Assembly (NCBI GenBank): GCA_934162205.1
Contig: CAKPIA010000001.1
Span: 186,001-250,000, forward strand
DNA: 64,000 nucleotides
Direction: 5' to 3'
From: an uncultured Clostridia bacterium
GTDB lineage: Bacteria > Bacillota > Clostridia > TANB77 > CAG-508
Shown here: positions 7,959 to 17,748 of the stretch, one piece after another
Layout of the letters: each line of letters opens with the position of its first letter
How positions within the stretch are numbered: the first letter of the stretch is position 1
Program-made: the position numbers and the translations under genes
Notes under the pieces: model-generated
Databases searched by the model: none
What the model saw: only the letters and a program-made list of their open reading frames with translations
What the model was told of the DNA's origin: nothing

Positions 7959-10310
7959 ATGAAGTTATGTTCAGAATGTCATAAAAATGCAGCTGTAGTC
8001 TTTTTTGATAAAGTTGTTGATGGCAAAAAAACTTTAGAAGGATTATGTTATGATTGTGCAAAAAAACAAGGCATAAATCCTTTTGAATGGTTAGCTAGAC
8101 AAAATAATTCATTAGACAAAAATGATGCAAATATTGAAAATGTTTCAAAACAACTTGAAAGTATTTTTAAAGATTTATCAGAAAATTTAAATATAGAAAA
8201 TATAGAAGATATAGAAAATCTTGATGAACTTACAACTGAAAATGAAAATGGAGAAATTACAGGAGCAGCAATTCCTATTGGCTCTCTTTTTGCTAATATG
8301 TTTGGAGGAAATAATCAAGATGCCACACAAAGTAATTCTTCTAGTAATAAAAAAATAAAAGTAGAAAAAACAAAACAAAATAAAAACAAAAAGAAAAAAT
8401 TTCTGGATACTTTTGGAACAAATTTAACAGATAAAGCAAAAAATAATCAGTTAGATATGGTTATTGGCAGAAATAAAGAAATACAAAGAATTATTCAAAT
8501 ACTAAATAGACGTTCAAAAAATAATCCATGTTTAATTGGTGAACCTGGCGTTGGAAAAACAGCTATAGCACAAGGATTAGCTATTAGAATAGCAAATAAC
8601 AATGTACCAGCAAAACTTTTAAACAAAGAAGTTTACTTACTAGATATGACAGCAGTACTTGCTGGAACTCAATTTAGAGGTCAATTTGAATCTAGAATGA
8701 AAGGTATAATAGATGAATGTAAAAATTATGGAAATATTATTTTAGTAATTGATGAAATTCATAATATTATTGGTGCCGGAGATGGTGAACATTCTATGAA
8801 TGCTGCCAATATTTTAAAACCTGCCCTTTCTAATGGTGAAATTCAATTAATTGGAACTACTACTTTAAAAGAATATAGAAAATATATAGAAAAAGATACA
8901 GCTTTAGAAAGAAGATTTCAACAAGTTTTAGTTGAAGAACCTTCTATTGATGATTCAATAGGTATATTAGAAGGAATTAAAAAATATTATGAAGATTATC
9001 ATAAAGTTAAAATTTCTAATGATGTAATTAAACAAACCGTAATTATGTCTGAAAAATATATTCATGATAGATTTTTACCAGATAAAGCTATTGATATATT
9101 AGATGAAGCTTGTTCTAGAATCAATTTAGAAAATAAGGAACTATTTAAACTTGAAATGTTAAAACAAGAATTGAAAACTGTTCAAGCAGAAAAAGAAGAA
9201 GCTGCAAATGCTGATTCTCCAGAAAATTATGAAAAAGCTGCTGATTTAAAAACGCGTGAATGTCAATTAATTGAACAAATTGATGATATTAATAGCAAAT
9301 TAAAACTTAAAAATTTAACAGTTCAAGATATTGCTCAAGTAATTGAAAATTGGACTAAAATTCCTGTTAAAAAAATTACCCAAGCAGAAAAAGATAAATT
9401 ATTAAATCTAGAAACAAATCTTCATAAAAGAATTATAGGTCAAGATGAAGCTGTAAATAGTGTTTCACGTGCTATTAGAAGAAATCGTGCAGGATTACAA
9501 AATGAAAAAAGACCACCTTCATTTATATTTGTTGGTCCTACTGGTGTTGGAAAAACAGAGTTAGCAAAAAGCTTAGCTTACGAAATGTTCGGTTCTGAAG
9601 ACTCTATAATAAGAGTAGATATGTCTGAATATATGGAAAGCCACTCTACATCAAAATTGATTGGTGCGCCTCCAGGATATGTTGGATATGATGATGCTGG
9701 TCAATTAACTGAAAAGGTAAAAAGAAAACCTTATTCAATTATTTTATTAGATGAAATTGAAAAAGCTCATCCAGATGTATTTAATATATTACTACAAGTA
9801 TTAGATGATGGAAAACTTACAGATAGTCAAGGAAATACTGTTAGCTTCCAAAATACAATAATCATTATGACATCTAATGCTGGTTCTAACTTAAATAACA
9901 ATTCAATTGGTTTTGGAAAACAAACTGTTGATAAAAGCAAAATTGAAGATAGTTTAAAAAATGTATTTAGACCTGAATTTTTAAATAGAATTGATGAAAT
10001 AATTGTATTTGATTCTTTAACAACAGAACAATTGTTAGAAATAGTTGATTTAATGTTAAAAGATACTTTTAAAGCATTAAAAGATAAAAATATTTCTATG
10101 GAAATTTCTAAAGAAGCAAAAAATTATATCCTTGAAAAAGGTACTAATATAAAATTTGGTGCTAGACCTTTAAGAAGATCTATTCAAAGATATATAGAAG
10201 ATGAAATCGCAGAAATGATATTAAAAGGTGACTTAGGTCCAGGAAATAGAATTTCTATTTCACTAGATAAACTTTCTAATAAGCTATCTTTTGAAGTTAA
10301 TAAGGATTAA
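7959..10310 (+). CDS. clpE: Clp ATPase of ClpE type (zinc finger, two AAA+ modules)
   Basis: Hexameric unfoldase expected to feed substrates to ClpP. The N-terminus is a four-Cys zinc finger (Cys4, Cys7, Cys30, Cys33), as in ClpE, rather than the double Clp_N repeat of ClpC. An acidic and then a Lys-rich linker (about 70-150) precede AAA module 1 with Walker A GEPGVGKT at 194-201, a coiled region near 400-440, and AAA module 2 with GPTGVGKT near 526-533. The C-terminal subdomain includes the GARPLRR motif. Length 783. The zinc finger supports ClpE, but a McsA-finger/ClpC fusion is another reading. Confidence 0.88.
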   Translation: MKLCSECHKNAAVVFFDKVVDGKKTLEGLCYDCAKKQGINPFEWLARQNNSLDKNDANIENVSKQLESIFKDLSENLNIENIEDIENLDELTTENENGEITGAAIPIGSLFANMFGGNNQDATQSNSSSNKKIKVEKTKQNKNKKKKFLDTFGTNLTDKAKNNQLDMVIGRNKEIQRIIQILNRRSKNNPCLIGEPGVGKTAIAQGLAIRIANNNVPAKLLNKEVYLLDMTAVLAGTQFRGQFESRMKGIIDECKNYGNIILVIDEIHNIIGAGDGEHSMNAANILKPALSNGEIQLIGTTTLKEYRKYIEKDTALERRFQQVLVEEPSIDDSIGILEGIKKYYEDYHKVKISNDVIKQTVIMSEKYIHDRFLPDKAIDILDEACSRINLENKELFKLEMLKQELKTVQAEKEEAANADSPENYEKAADLKTRECQLIEQIDDINSKLKLKNLTVQDIAQVIENWTKIPVKKITQAEKDKLLNLETNLHKRIIGQDEAVNSVSRAIRRNRAGLQNEKRPPSFIFVGPTGVGKTELAKSLAYEMFGSEDSIIRVDMSEYMESHSTSKLIGAPPGYVGYDDAGQLTEKVKRKPYSIILLDEIEKAHPDVFNILLQVLDDGKLTDSQGNTVSFQNTIIIMTSNAGSNLNNNSIGFGKQTVDKSKIEDSLKNVFRPEFLNRIDEIIVFDSLTTEQLLEIVDLMLKDTFKALKDKNISMEISKEAKNYILEKGTNIKFGARPLRRSIQRYIEDEIAEMILKGDLGPGNRISISLDKLSNKLSFEVNKD

Positions 10311-10327
10311 TATATGGAGGATTTTAT

Positions 10328-10930
10328 ATGTTAAAATATGTACCAAATATTCTTACAATTATTAGATTTTTACTAATACCTATAATATTATTATTTTTAT
10401 TTTCTGGAAATTACTTACTTGCATTCATATTTTTTACAATTTCAGGAATAACAGATATATTAGATGGTTATATTGCAAGAAAATTTAATTTAGTTTCAAA
10501 CTTTGGAAAATTAATGGACCCACTAGCAGATAAATTAACTCAAATATCAATGCTAGCAGCACTATTTTTTCTAAATATAGTACCTGTATGGATTTTAATA
10601 ATTGTTTTATTAAAAGAAGTTATTATGGTCGCAGGAGCATCTTTCCTTTATGGAAAAAGTGTTGTTGTTTATAGTAGATGGTATGGAAAACTTGCAACAG
10701 TATTATTCTACATTGCAATTGTTACATCTTTATTAATTAAAGAAACTAGTAAATTTACAACATTAAACAATTATCTTGCTAATATTGATAAACCTATATA
10801 TTGTCTAGCTTTAGTTGCAACTATATTTTCTCTTATAATGTATTGTAAATCTTTATATTCAAAAGGATTTATTAATAAAGATGATCTAAAAAAAGATGTA
10901 ACTATTGATAAAAAAGAAAAGAAAAATTAA
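10328..10930 (+). CDS. pgsA: CDP-diacylglycerol-glycerol-3-phosphate 3-phosphatidyltransferase
   Basis: Integral membrane enzyme making phosphatidylglycerol phosphate. The CDP-alcohol transferase signature is complete: Asp43, Asp46-Gly47, Ala50-Arg51, Gly60, Asp64 and Asp68. Four to six hydrophobic helices are visible across 200 residues, and the C-terminus is Lys-rich. It follows the Clp gene by 17 bp with its own GGAGG site and is followed by a terminator, so the two form an operon. Confidence 0.93.
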   Translation: MLKYVPNILTIIRFLLIPIILLFLFSGNYLLAFIFFTISGITDILDGYIARKFNLVSNFGKLMDPLADKLTQISMLAALFFLNIVPVWILIIVLLKEVIMVAGASFLYGKSVVVYSRWYGKLATVLFYIAIVTSLLIKETSKFTTLNNYLANIDKPIYCLALVATIFSLIMYCKSLYSKGFINKDDLKKDVTIDKKEKKN

Positions 10931-10935
10931 TAAGT

Positions 10936-10968
10936 AAAAAAGGTACACATATATTATGTACCTTTTTT
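10936..10968 (+). terminator. Terminator of the Clp-pgsA operon
   Basis: Stem AAAAAAGGTACA with its complement, 9-nt loop, T7 tail. Confidence 0.8.
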
Positions 10969-11001
10969 TGATAAGTCTAATATTATTAATATCCTATTTT
11001 A

Positions 11002-11601
11002 TTATTCATAATCTTCTAATAATTTATTTAACTCTTTTAATCCAACTACTTTTATTCCCTTTTTTATTTCTATTAAGTCTGTATCTGTTAAATAATCTGT
11101 AGAGATTTCTGTTTCATCTACCAGTTCTTCTTTTCCATCTTCATTTATTTTATATATTGCAATAATTCCATCATTATCTCTTAAAACATAATGTTCTCCA
11201 CATTGCCCATCAACTTTTTTTGATAAAACAATTTCGTTTTCAGAAAATCCATCGATATTCCAATCTTGATATTCTTCAGCAAGTTGCTCTTTTGTCATAT
11301 TTACTAATTCTTGAGGTAATTCAACTTCTTCACTTTTGGTATGTCCACATGAAGAATATACTTTATTTAAAATCATTTTTGTGTTAGGAGATATTTTTTC
11401 TTCTGTGGAATTTGCTTGCTCTAAATCTTCTTTTTTCATATATTCGTATTCGTCTGTACATTCATCTAATATTTCTTCTGTTGCCAATTTTTGAGTTTCA
11501 TAACTTGTATTATTTTTTGAACTTGAATATATATATACTCCTGCTATTATAGATAATACAAATATAATACTTATTATTGCATAAATTAACTTCTTATTCA
11601 T
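11002..11601 (-). CDS. BofC C-terminal-domain-like membrane-anchored protein
   Basis: About 199 residues from the ATG at 11601, which has a GGGAGG site; the longer frame to 11658 overlaps comEC and lacks one. One membrane helix spans about 5-25, followed by an exported region. Two Cys lie in the segments SSCGH and DGQCGEH, and the C-terminal part (DGIIAIYKI ... GIKVVGLKELNKLLEDYE) matches the pattern of the BofC C-terminal domain, which in Bacillus tunes intercompartment sigma-K signalling in spores. Family assignment is from memory of the pattern; function here is inferred. Confidence 0.6.
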   Translation of the reverse strand: MNKKLIYAIISIIFVLSIIAGVYIYSSSKNNTSYETQKLATEEILDECTDEYEYMKKEDLEQANSTEEKISPNTKMILNKVYSSCGHTKSEEVELPQELVNMTKEQLAEEYQDWNIDGFSENEIVLSKKVDGQCGEHYVLRDNDGIIAIYKINEDGKEELVDETEISTDYLTDTDLIEIKKGIKVVGLKELNKLLEDYE

Positions 11602-11636
11602 TTTTTCCTCCCGCTTCTGTTTTTTATAGTATTTAC

Positions 11637-14174
11637 TTACTTTGTTAAATTTATACAATAATTAATTTTTAATTTTATCCCATTTGTTTTAATACTAATT
11701 TCCCCCATCTTATCTGTTCTGTATATTTTAATATTTTTCTCTTGTAAATTCTTAATTGTACTATCTGCCGGATGACCAAATTTGTTATTTTCTCCCACTC
11801 CAATTAATGCATATTTAGAATTTACTGCATTTAAAAAATCTATTGTAGAAGATGTTTTTGATCCATGATGTGCAACTTTTAAAACTGTTGAATTAAGACA
11901 ATTTTTATTTGACATATATTTTGAAACAATCTTATCTTCTGCCACTTTTTCAATATCTCCAGTAAATAGTATTGAAAATTTTTTATAATTCAATTTACAT
12001 ACCAAAGAATTATTATTTATAGCGTTTTCTGAAATCATACTATTAGAACTAGGCCACAAAATATCAAGAACTATATTTTTTTCTATCTTAATTTTGTCTC
12101 CAGTCTCAACAACTTGAACTTTTATATTCTTTTCTTTAACAATTTCTTTAAATTTGTTATAATTCTCACTTATTTCATATTGTCTTCCTATAATTACTTT
12201 TTCTACTTTCAGTTCTTGAATTATATATAACAATGCACCACAATGATCTTGATCAAAATGACTTATTATAACATAATCTAATTTTTTTACTTTTCTAGCT
12301 AATAAATATGGTAATAATGTACTTTTTCCAACATCAAATTCTGAACTCTCACTTCCTCCTCCATCTATTAAAATTTTTTTATTGTTTGGAGTAATAATTA
12401 AAGTTCCATCTCCTTGTCCTATATCTATAAAATAAATTTTTAAATTTTTTGGAATTACATTTAATATAAATAACAAAACAATAAATAAAATTAATATCTT
12501 TTTTAACATTCTCTTGTTCTGTCTAATTTTATATTTAAAAACTTGAATTAAATTTTTTATTCTTTTTTGAAAAGCATTTAAATTTGTTAAATTATAAATT
12601 TTAAAAAGATAATTTAATATAAAGATTAAAAAATAATATACAACTAAAATATATATTTGAGGTGTTGAAATGTATATTCTATTTAATGGCAATTTACTAC
12701 CTAGTTTTGAAATTAACAAAAGTATATTTATTAGTGGATTTAAAAAATATGAAATAAATTTTCCTAGATTTAAAAATAAAAATGATGTAATAATTTGAAT
12801 AAATCCTAATATCACAACAGGACCTATTATAAATGTAATTAAAAGATTTATAAAAATAAATGAAAAGCCTATTTTGTTAAATAGTATCATTATTATTGGC
12901 ATTAATACTATTTGAGCAGATATTGTAACAGAAATCATTTCTAATATTTTATCTTTAATATTAATAATAATTTTTGACTTTTTACTATTAGTTTTTAAAA
13001 TTTCAATACGACTTTTTAATTTTTTCTTTATTTTTATTTGTTGTAATAATTTTAGTACATTTTTTTGAAATACAATTATTCCAATAGTTCCACCATAAGA
13101 CAATATTAGCCCTGTATTTAAAATTAAAAATGGGTTTGTTATTAAGATACATAATAATGACAATGAAATATTAGTCCAAATATCACTTTTTCTATATATA
13201 AAAAATGACAAAAGCAACATTATCCCCATTATTTCCGCTCTTATTATAGAGGGAAAAAATCCTGTTACTAAAACATATATTATTAATAAAAAAATAGTTA
13301 ATATTCTAGTTTTTCTTTTTCCTAGAAATTTATTAAACAATGTCGATATTCCAATAATTATATATGATATATGCATTCCAGATATTGCTAATATATGTGA
13401 TATATTATTACTACTAAATTCTTCTTTTATCTCATTTTCTATATTGTCTGTATAACCTAACATTATTCCAAGTATTAATGAACTTTCTTTATTTTTATAT
13501 ATGCTTTCTATATTTTGTTTAATTTTTAGAAAAATTTGATTTGAAACATTTCTAACAACATTTAAGTTATTCTTTTTTAACACTTTAATTTCTTTAGCTT
13601 TTACTGTACCTGTTACATTTAATGTTTTTAAATATTTTTTATAGTCAAATCCTCTATAATTTCTTTGGCCTGATGGCTTTATATATTCTCCCTCAAATTG
13701 AATTTTATCTCCAAATTCTAAATTTATATTTTTAGGAGTATTAAGAAATAAATATATATTTTTGTATTTAATGTTATTATTTATTTTTTCTATTTTTATT
13801 TTGTATATGTTTTTATATTGTTTTTCTTTTTTGTTACTACATATTGTAGCAATTATTTTTATTTCATTATTTAGTTCGTTATAAATAGTATCATATTTCT
13901 TGTTTAATTGAATTGTAATCAAATTTGATACTACAGATATTATTATTATAGTTAAAATAACTTTTTTAGTTAGAATTAATTTTAGATATCTTAAATATCT
14001 TTTAATTGATAAAAAATTAAATTTGTTTTTCTTACTTTTTCTTCGAATAAACTTGTGTATTAAATATATAATAAAAAATATTAAATAAAATAAGACTATA
14101 CTTTTATTAAAGTATAGCCCCATTAATATTCCTATTATATATCCAATAGATATTGTAACTATTGGTCTTTTCAA
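11637..14174 (-). CDS. comEC: DNA internalisation protein ComEC/Rec2
   Basis: Polytopic membrane channel of DNA uptake. The 845 residues show an N-terminal membrane region and a soluble DUF4131-like part, a central Competence domain (ISHILAISGMHISYI near 255) with many helices, and a C-terminal metallo-beta-lactamase domain with the metal motif HFDQDHCG and a later AHHGSK. Length is normal for full ComEC. No comEA or comGA is nearby, so natural competence cannot be concluded. Extremely AT-rich with long Ile/Lys runs, like its neighbours. Confidence 0.93.
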   Translation of the reverse strand: MKRPIVTISIGYIIGILMGLYFNKSIVLFYLIFFIIYLIHKFIRRKSKKNKFNFLSIKRYLRYLKLILTKKVILTIIIISVVSNLITIQLNKKYDTIYNELNNEIKIIATICSNKKEKQYKNIYKIKIEKINNNIKYKNIYLFLNTPKNINLEFGDKIQFEGEYIKPSGQRNYRGFDYKKYLKTLNVTGTVKAKEIKVLKKNNLNVVRNVSNQIFLKIKQNIESIYKNKESSLILGIMLGYTDNIENEIKEEFSSNNISHILAISGMHISYIIIGISTLFNKFLGKRKTRILTIFLLIIYVLVTGFFPSIIRAEIMGIMLLLSFFIYRKSDIWTNISLSLLCILITNPFLILNTGLILSYGGTIGIIVFQKNVLKLLQQIKIKKKLKSRIEILKTNSKKSKIIINIKDKILEMISVTISAQIVLMPIIMILFNKIGFSFIFINLLITFIIGPVVILGFIQIITSFLFLNLGKFISYFLNPLINILLLISKLGSKLPLNRIYISTPQIYILVVYYFLIFILNYLFKIYNLTNLNAFQKRIKNLIQVFKYKIRQNKRMLKKILILFIVLLFILNVIPKNLKIYFIDIGQGDGTLIITPNNKKILIDGGGSESSEFDVGKSTLLPYLLARKVKKLDYVIISHFDQDHCGALLYIIQELKVEKVIIGRQYEISENYNKFKEIVKEKNIKVQVVETGDKIKIEKNIVLDILWPSSNSMISENAINNNSLVCKLNYKKFSILFTGDIEKVAEDKIVSKYMSNKNCLNSTVLKVAHHGSKTSSTIDFLNAVNSKYALIGVGENNKFGHPADSTIKNLQEKNIKIYRTDKMGEISIKTNGIKLKINYCINLTK

Positions 14175-14186
14175 TATTTTCTCCTT

Positions 14187-15620
14187 TTATAAAACTCTTC
14201 TTGCTGTTATATAATTTTTCACATAATAACTATCTGACATAGATGTTATTATTACACCTTTTTTAGGATTTGCAGCATGTATAAATTGATTTCCCCCAAT
14301 ATATATTCCTACATGTCCTGTAAAACATACTATATCTCCTGGTTGTAAGTTTGATTTTTCAACACTTCTACCATTACTTCTTTGTCCAGATGATGTTCTA
14401 CTTAATGATATACCAAAATGTTTATAAACATAACTTGTAAATCCTGAACAATCAAATGAAGTTGGTCCATTTCCTCCACTTACATATTTACATCCTAAAT
14501 AATTTTTAGCATATGCTACAACTTCACTTCCTTTACTACTTGAACTTGATGAAGTTGATGTATTATTAGATGTTGTTGATGAACTACTATTTGTTGGTAC
14601 CACAGATGTGCTACTATTATTTTCAGTATCTGAAGTAGTTACACTATTTTCTGTGTTTGGTGTTCTTGGTTCATCTACACCTCTTGATGTTACCTCTGCA
14701 ACTTTAGTATCTGATAAATATTTAGATGCAATATAACCTTTTTTACCATTTACACTAACATTACTCCAATTATCTTTTTCACTTAAGATTTCTACTTCTG
14801 TATTTTTCTTTAAGTTTGCAACTATATTTGAAGATGTACTCATTTCTGCTCTTAAATTAACTGTGTCTACATTTACATATGCAGTTTTTGTTGTTTCTTC
14901 TGTTGTCTCATTTTTTGTTGTATCTTCATCTACTTTGTTTTGTTCATTATTCTCATCTTTGCTTTCTTCAGAATTTTCTTCTTTACTTACTTCTGTTTTT
15001 GTTGTTTCTTCTACATCTTTTTTTAGTACACTATTTCTTATCCATCCCAAACTTGATTCACTTTCAACATATGACCAATCATTTATAATTTCTTTAATTG
15101 TTACTTTTGAATCAGATTTTAAAGATGTTAAATCACTTGCATTTATTAATGGAATAATTTTTAATTTTACATCTGATTTTAATTTTATCTCTTGATTTAC
15201 TTCTAATTCTTTTTTTGCAGTTTCTTCTTTATTTTCTGTAGTTGTTGAATTATCAGTTGTGTTTTCTTGAGAATTATCTTGTTGTTCTTTAGCTGTATTT
15301 TCTTTTGCTTTATTCTCTTCAGTTGTTGTATCTTCTTTAGTATCAGTTTTATTTTCTACTACTTCTACTAAATCTGATTTTATATATCCTGTTATTTTGT
15401 TATATTTAACTTTATACCAATCACCATCTTGTTCTAATATCTCTAATTCTTCATTTAAAGATACTAATTCTACTACTGGTGATGTAGTTGAAGCTTCTTT
15501 TCTTATTCTTACTGTTTCTGATGTAACTTTTGCTTTATCTGTTGCATATACAGTGCTTGAATATATTAAACTTAATAAAAGCACTATAGAAAGTATTGTT
15601 AATCTTTTAAAATTTTTCAT
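14187..15620 (-). CDS. Secreted SH3b-NlpC/P60 peptidoglycan endopeptidase
   Basis: 477 residues: signal peptide at 1-26 ending near VYA, SH3b repeat 1 (about 30-88), a Thr/Glu/Lys-rich linker, SH3b repeat 2 (about 145-200), another acidic linker, SH3b repeat 3 (about 245-305), a Ser/Thr-rich linker and a C-terminal NlpC/P60 domain. The catalytic Cys is in SFDCSGFTSYV, the His in CFTGHVGIYIGG, and a further His in FIHAANP. Such enzymes cut gamma-D-Glu-diaminopimelate bonds, which fits the meso-DAP wall implied by murE. It has its own promoter and a likely housekeeping role in cell separation. Confidence 0.92.
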   Translation of the reverse strand: MKNFKRLTILSIVLLLSLIYSSTVYATDKAKVTSETVRIRKEASTTSPVVELVSLNEELEILEQDGDWYKVKYNKITGYIKSDLVEVVENKTDTKEDTTTEENKAKENTAKEQQDNSQENTTDNSTTTENKEETAKKELEVNQEIKLKSDVKLKIIPLINASDLTSLKSDSKVTIKEIINDWSYVESESSLGWIRNSVLKKDVEETTKTEVSKEENSEESKDENNEQNKVDEDTTKNETTEETTKTAYVNVDTVNLRAEMSTSSNIVANLKKNTEVEILSEKDNWSNVSVNGKKGYIASKYLSDTKVAEVTSRGVDEPRTPNTENSVTTSDTENNSSTSVVPTNSSSSTTSNNTSTSSSSSSKGSEVVAYAKNYLGCKYVSGGNGPTSFDCSGFTSYVYKHFGISLSRTSSGQRSNGRSVEKSNLQPGDIVCFTGHVGIYIGGNQFIHAANPKKGVIITSMSDSYYVKNYITARRVL

Positions 15621-15658
15621 TTTAATTCTCCTATTTTACATCCTTAATTTACCACTAG

Positions 15659-15687
15659 AGTATATACTTAAATTACAAAAAAGTCAA
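15659..15687 (-). promoter_or_regulatory. Promoter of the NlpC/P60 gene
   Basis: Minus-strand TTGACT, 17 bp, TATACT, about 38 bp before the ATG at 15620. Confidence 0.65.
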
Positions 15688-15699
15688 GATTTAAAAATA

Positions 15700-15730
15700 G
15701 AAAAAGTAATGCTAAACACATTACTTTTTC
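15700..15730. terminator. Terminator after ppaC
   Basis: Perfect 12-bp stem GAAAAAGTAATG with a 7-nt loop just after the ppaC stop. Confidence 0.75.
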
Positions 15731-15734
15731 ATAC

Positions 15735-16652
15735 TTATATGTTTTTTTCTATTAATGGAAGTAATTGTTTCTTTCTTGAAACAACTCCTTCTAAAAATGC
15801 TCTATTATTTTCTAAAGTTTTTCCAAATGCTTTTTCAGCAACATCTGCTTTATTACCTAAACTTATAATTTCTGAATTACTATTTAATATATCTGTAATT
15901 GCTAAAACAAATAAATCTAATCCTTTTTTGTTTATTTCATTATTTATAGCTTCTTCTAATTCATTTTGTCTTTTTAATACATCAGGAATGCTTACTGTGT
16001 TTACTTGTGCAATTACAAATTTGCTTCCATTGCTTTCTAGATTTTTAGCATCTAAATTAACTAATTCTTCTGCTGAAAAATCATCTAAATTAGTACCAGC
16101 TTTTAACATTTCTAAACCATATTCTTCAACATTTACATTTGCAATTTTAGCTAATTCTTTTCCTATTTTTACATCTTCATCTGTACATGTTGGTGATTTA
16201 AATAATAATGTATCTGATACTATTGCACTTAACATTAATCCTGCCATTTTTGATGTAATTTCTACTTTATTCATCATACAAATTTTATATAATATTGTTG
16301 CAGTACATCCAACTGGTTCTGCTAAATAATATAATGGTTCTGAAGTTTTTAATTCTATTCTATGATGATCTACTACTTTCTCTATTTTTGCTTTTTCTAT
16401 TCCGTCAGCACTTTGAGCAGCTTCATTATGATCTACTAATATAACTCTTTGTCCTTCTTCTACGCTTTCTATTATTTTTGGCTCTTTTACATTAAAATAG
16501 TTTAATGCATATTCTGTTTCTTTGTTTATCTTTCCTAATTTTACAGCTTCTGCATTTCCATTCATTTTATTTTCTATTTCTGCCATAACAATACTAGAAC
16601 ATATTGTGTCTGTATCTGGATTTTTATGTCCGAAAACTAATACTTTTTCCAT
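15735..16652 (-). CDS. ppaC: Manganese-dependent inorganic pyrophosphatase (family II, DHH)
   Basis: Hydrolyses pyrophosphate to drive biosynthesis. DHH-family metal motifs are visible: GHKNPDTDT near the start, DHNEAAQS, and the DHHRIE motif near 97; the C-terminal DHHA2 domain ends in SRKKQLLP, which carries the substrate-binding SRKKQ. It has no CBS insert, so is not the nucleotide-regulated form. I place the start at 16652 because AGGAG is 8 nt from that ATG and only 2 nt from the ATG at 16658. Length 305. Confidence 0.95.
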   Translation of the reverse strand: MEKVLVFGHKNPDTDTICSSIVMAEIENKMNGNAEAVKLGKINKETEYALNYFNVKEPKIIESVEEGQRVILVDHNEAAQSADGIEKAKIEKVVDHHRIELKTSEPLYYLAEPVGCTATILYKICMMNKVEITSKMAGLMLSAIVSDTLLFKSPTCTDEDVKIGKELAKIANVNVEEYGLEMLKAGTNLDDFSAEELVNLDAKNLESNGSKFVIAQVNTVSIPDVLKRQNELEEAINNEINKKGLDLFVLAITDILNSNSEIISLGNKADVAEKAFGKTLENNRAFLEGVVSRKKQLLPLIEKNI

Positions 16653-16678
16653 ATTCATTTCTCCTTTTTTGCTTTAAT

Positions 16679-16706
16679 AAAACTAGAAATTTTCATTTCT
16701 AGTTTT
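16679..16706 (-). terminator. Terminator of hslO
   Basis: Perfect 11-bp stem AAAACTAGAAA with a 6-nt loop and T-rich flanks, between hslO and ppaC. Confidence 0.75.
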
Positions 16707-16730
16707 TATTTTTTTCATATTATATTAAAT

Positions 16731-17636
16731 TTAGACATTATTGTCAATATTTTGAGTTTTTATCCCTTCTAATATATTGCTTAACTCGTTTTCTGAAAAC
16801 TCATATTTTTTATTACAAAAATGACAAACTAATTCTGCTTTTTTGTCTTCTTGTATTATTTTTTCTAATTCCTCTTTTCCTATTGTTTTTAATGCATCTG
16901 CCATATGTTCTTTGTTACAATCACATTCATATTCAGGAACTATGTTTTCTTCTATTACTTTAACATTATTATCACCAGTTATTTTTTTTACAATTTCTTC
17001 TAATGTTAGTTTTTCATCCAACATTCTAGATATTGCTCCTGCTTTAAATATTGACTGTTCCAGTTTATATATATCATCTTCTGTTGCATCCGGCATTGCA
17101 TTTATAATATATCCTCCGCTTGCTTGTACTCCATCTTTATTTACCAATACGCCTAAGGCAACAGCTGACTGTCTTTGTTCAGATTTAACAAAATAATTTG
17201 CAAAATCTTCAGCTATTTCACCAGAAACTAATGGACTTATAGCCACATATGGTTCTTTTAATCCTAAATCTTTAATTACATTAATATATCCACTATGTCC
17301 AACAGCTCCACCAACATCTAATTTTCCATCTTCATTTAATGGTATATCAACAACTGGATTTGCCACATAACCCTTTACTTTAGAAAATTTATTTGTAACT
17401 GTAAGCATTGTTCCTAATGGTCCATCACCTTTTAATTGTATTGTTAATTTATCTTTATCTGATTTCATTTCTGTTCCCATTATGCAAGACATTGTTAATA
17501 ATCTTCCAAATGCTGCTGTTGCAACAGGACTTAAATCATGTATTTTTCTTGCTTTTTCAACTAACTCTGTAGTTGATGCACATATTACTGATATTCTTTC
17601 ATCATATGCTAAAAATTTTAATATTTTATCTGACAT
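16731..17636 (-). CDS. hslO: Redox-regulated chaperone Hsp33
   Basis: Holdase activated by oxidation. The C-terminal zinc switch is present as CDC (in YECDCNKEHM) and CHFC (in LVCHFCNKKY), the four-Cys set of the family. The N-terminal domain has the usual GDGPLG and GYVANP motifs. I chose the ATG at 17636 (301 aa), which has a GGAGG site, over an upstream ATG at 17693 lacking one. Confidence 0.95.
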   Translation of the reverse strand: MSDKILKFLAYDERISVICASTTELVEKARKIHDLSPVATAAFGRLLTMSCIMGTEMKSDKDKLTIQLKGDGPLGTMLTVTNKFSKVKGYVANPVVDIPLNEDGKLDVGGAVGHSGYINVIKDLGLKEPYVAISPLVSGEIAEDFANYFVKSEQRQSAVALGVLVNKDGVQASGGYIINAMPDATEDDIYKLEQSIFKAGAISRMLDEKLTLEEIVKKITGDNNVKVIEENIVPEYECDCNKEHMADALKTIGKEELEKIIQEDKKAELVCHFCNKKYEFSENELSNILEGIKTQNIDNNV

Positions 17637-17661
17637 TACATCTCCTCCTTTTGACCTAAAT

Positions 17662-17690
17662 ATTATATCATTATATATGCTTTTATTCAA
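17662..17690 (-). promoter_or_regulatory. Promoter of hslO
   Basis: Minus-strand TTGAAT, 17 bp, TATAAT with a TG extension, about 25 bp before the start. Confidence 0.65.
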
Positions 17691-17697
17691 CAATTAC

Positions 17698-17726
17698 TTT
17701 CAAGTTATAAAATAATATGATATAAT
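17698..17726 (+). promoter_or_regulatory. Promoter of the phosphatase-glycosyltransferase unit
   Basis: Extended -10 TGATATAAT with a poor -35 (TTTCAA) at 17 bp; overlaps the divergent hslO promoter region. Confidence 0.5.
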
Positions 17727-17748
17727 TTTAAAGTATAGGAGAATTTTT

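Noticed and set aside
11637..14174. Evidence for natural competence
   Set aside because: ComEC alone is seen; no comEA, comG or comF genes are in the window, so no claim is made.
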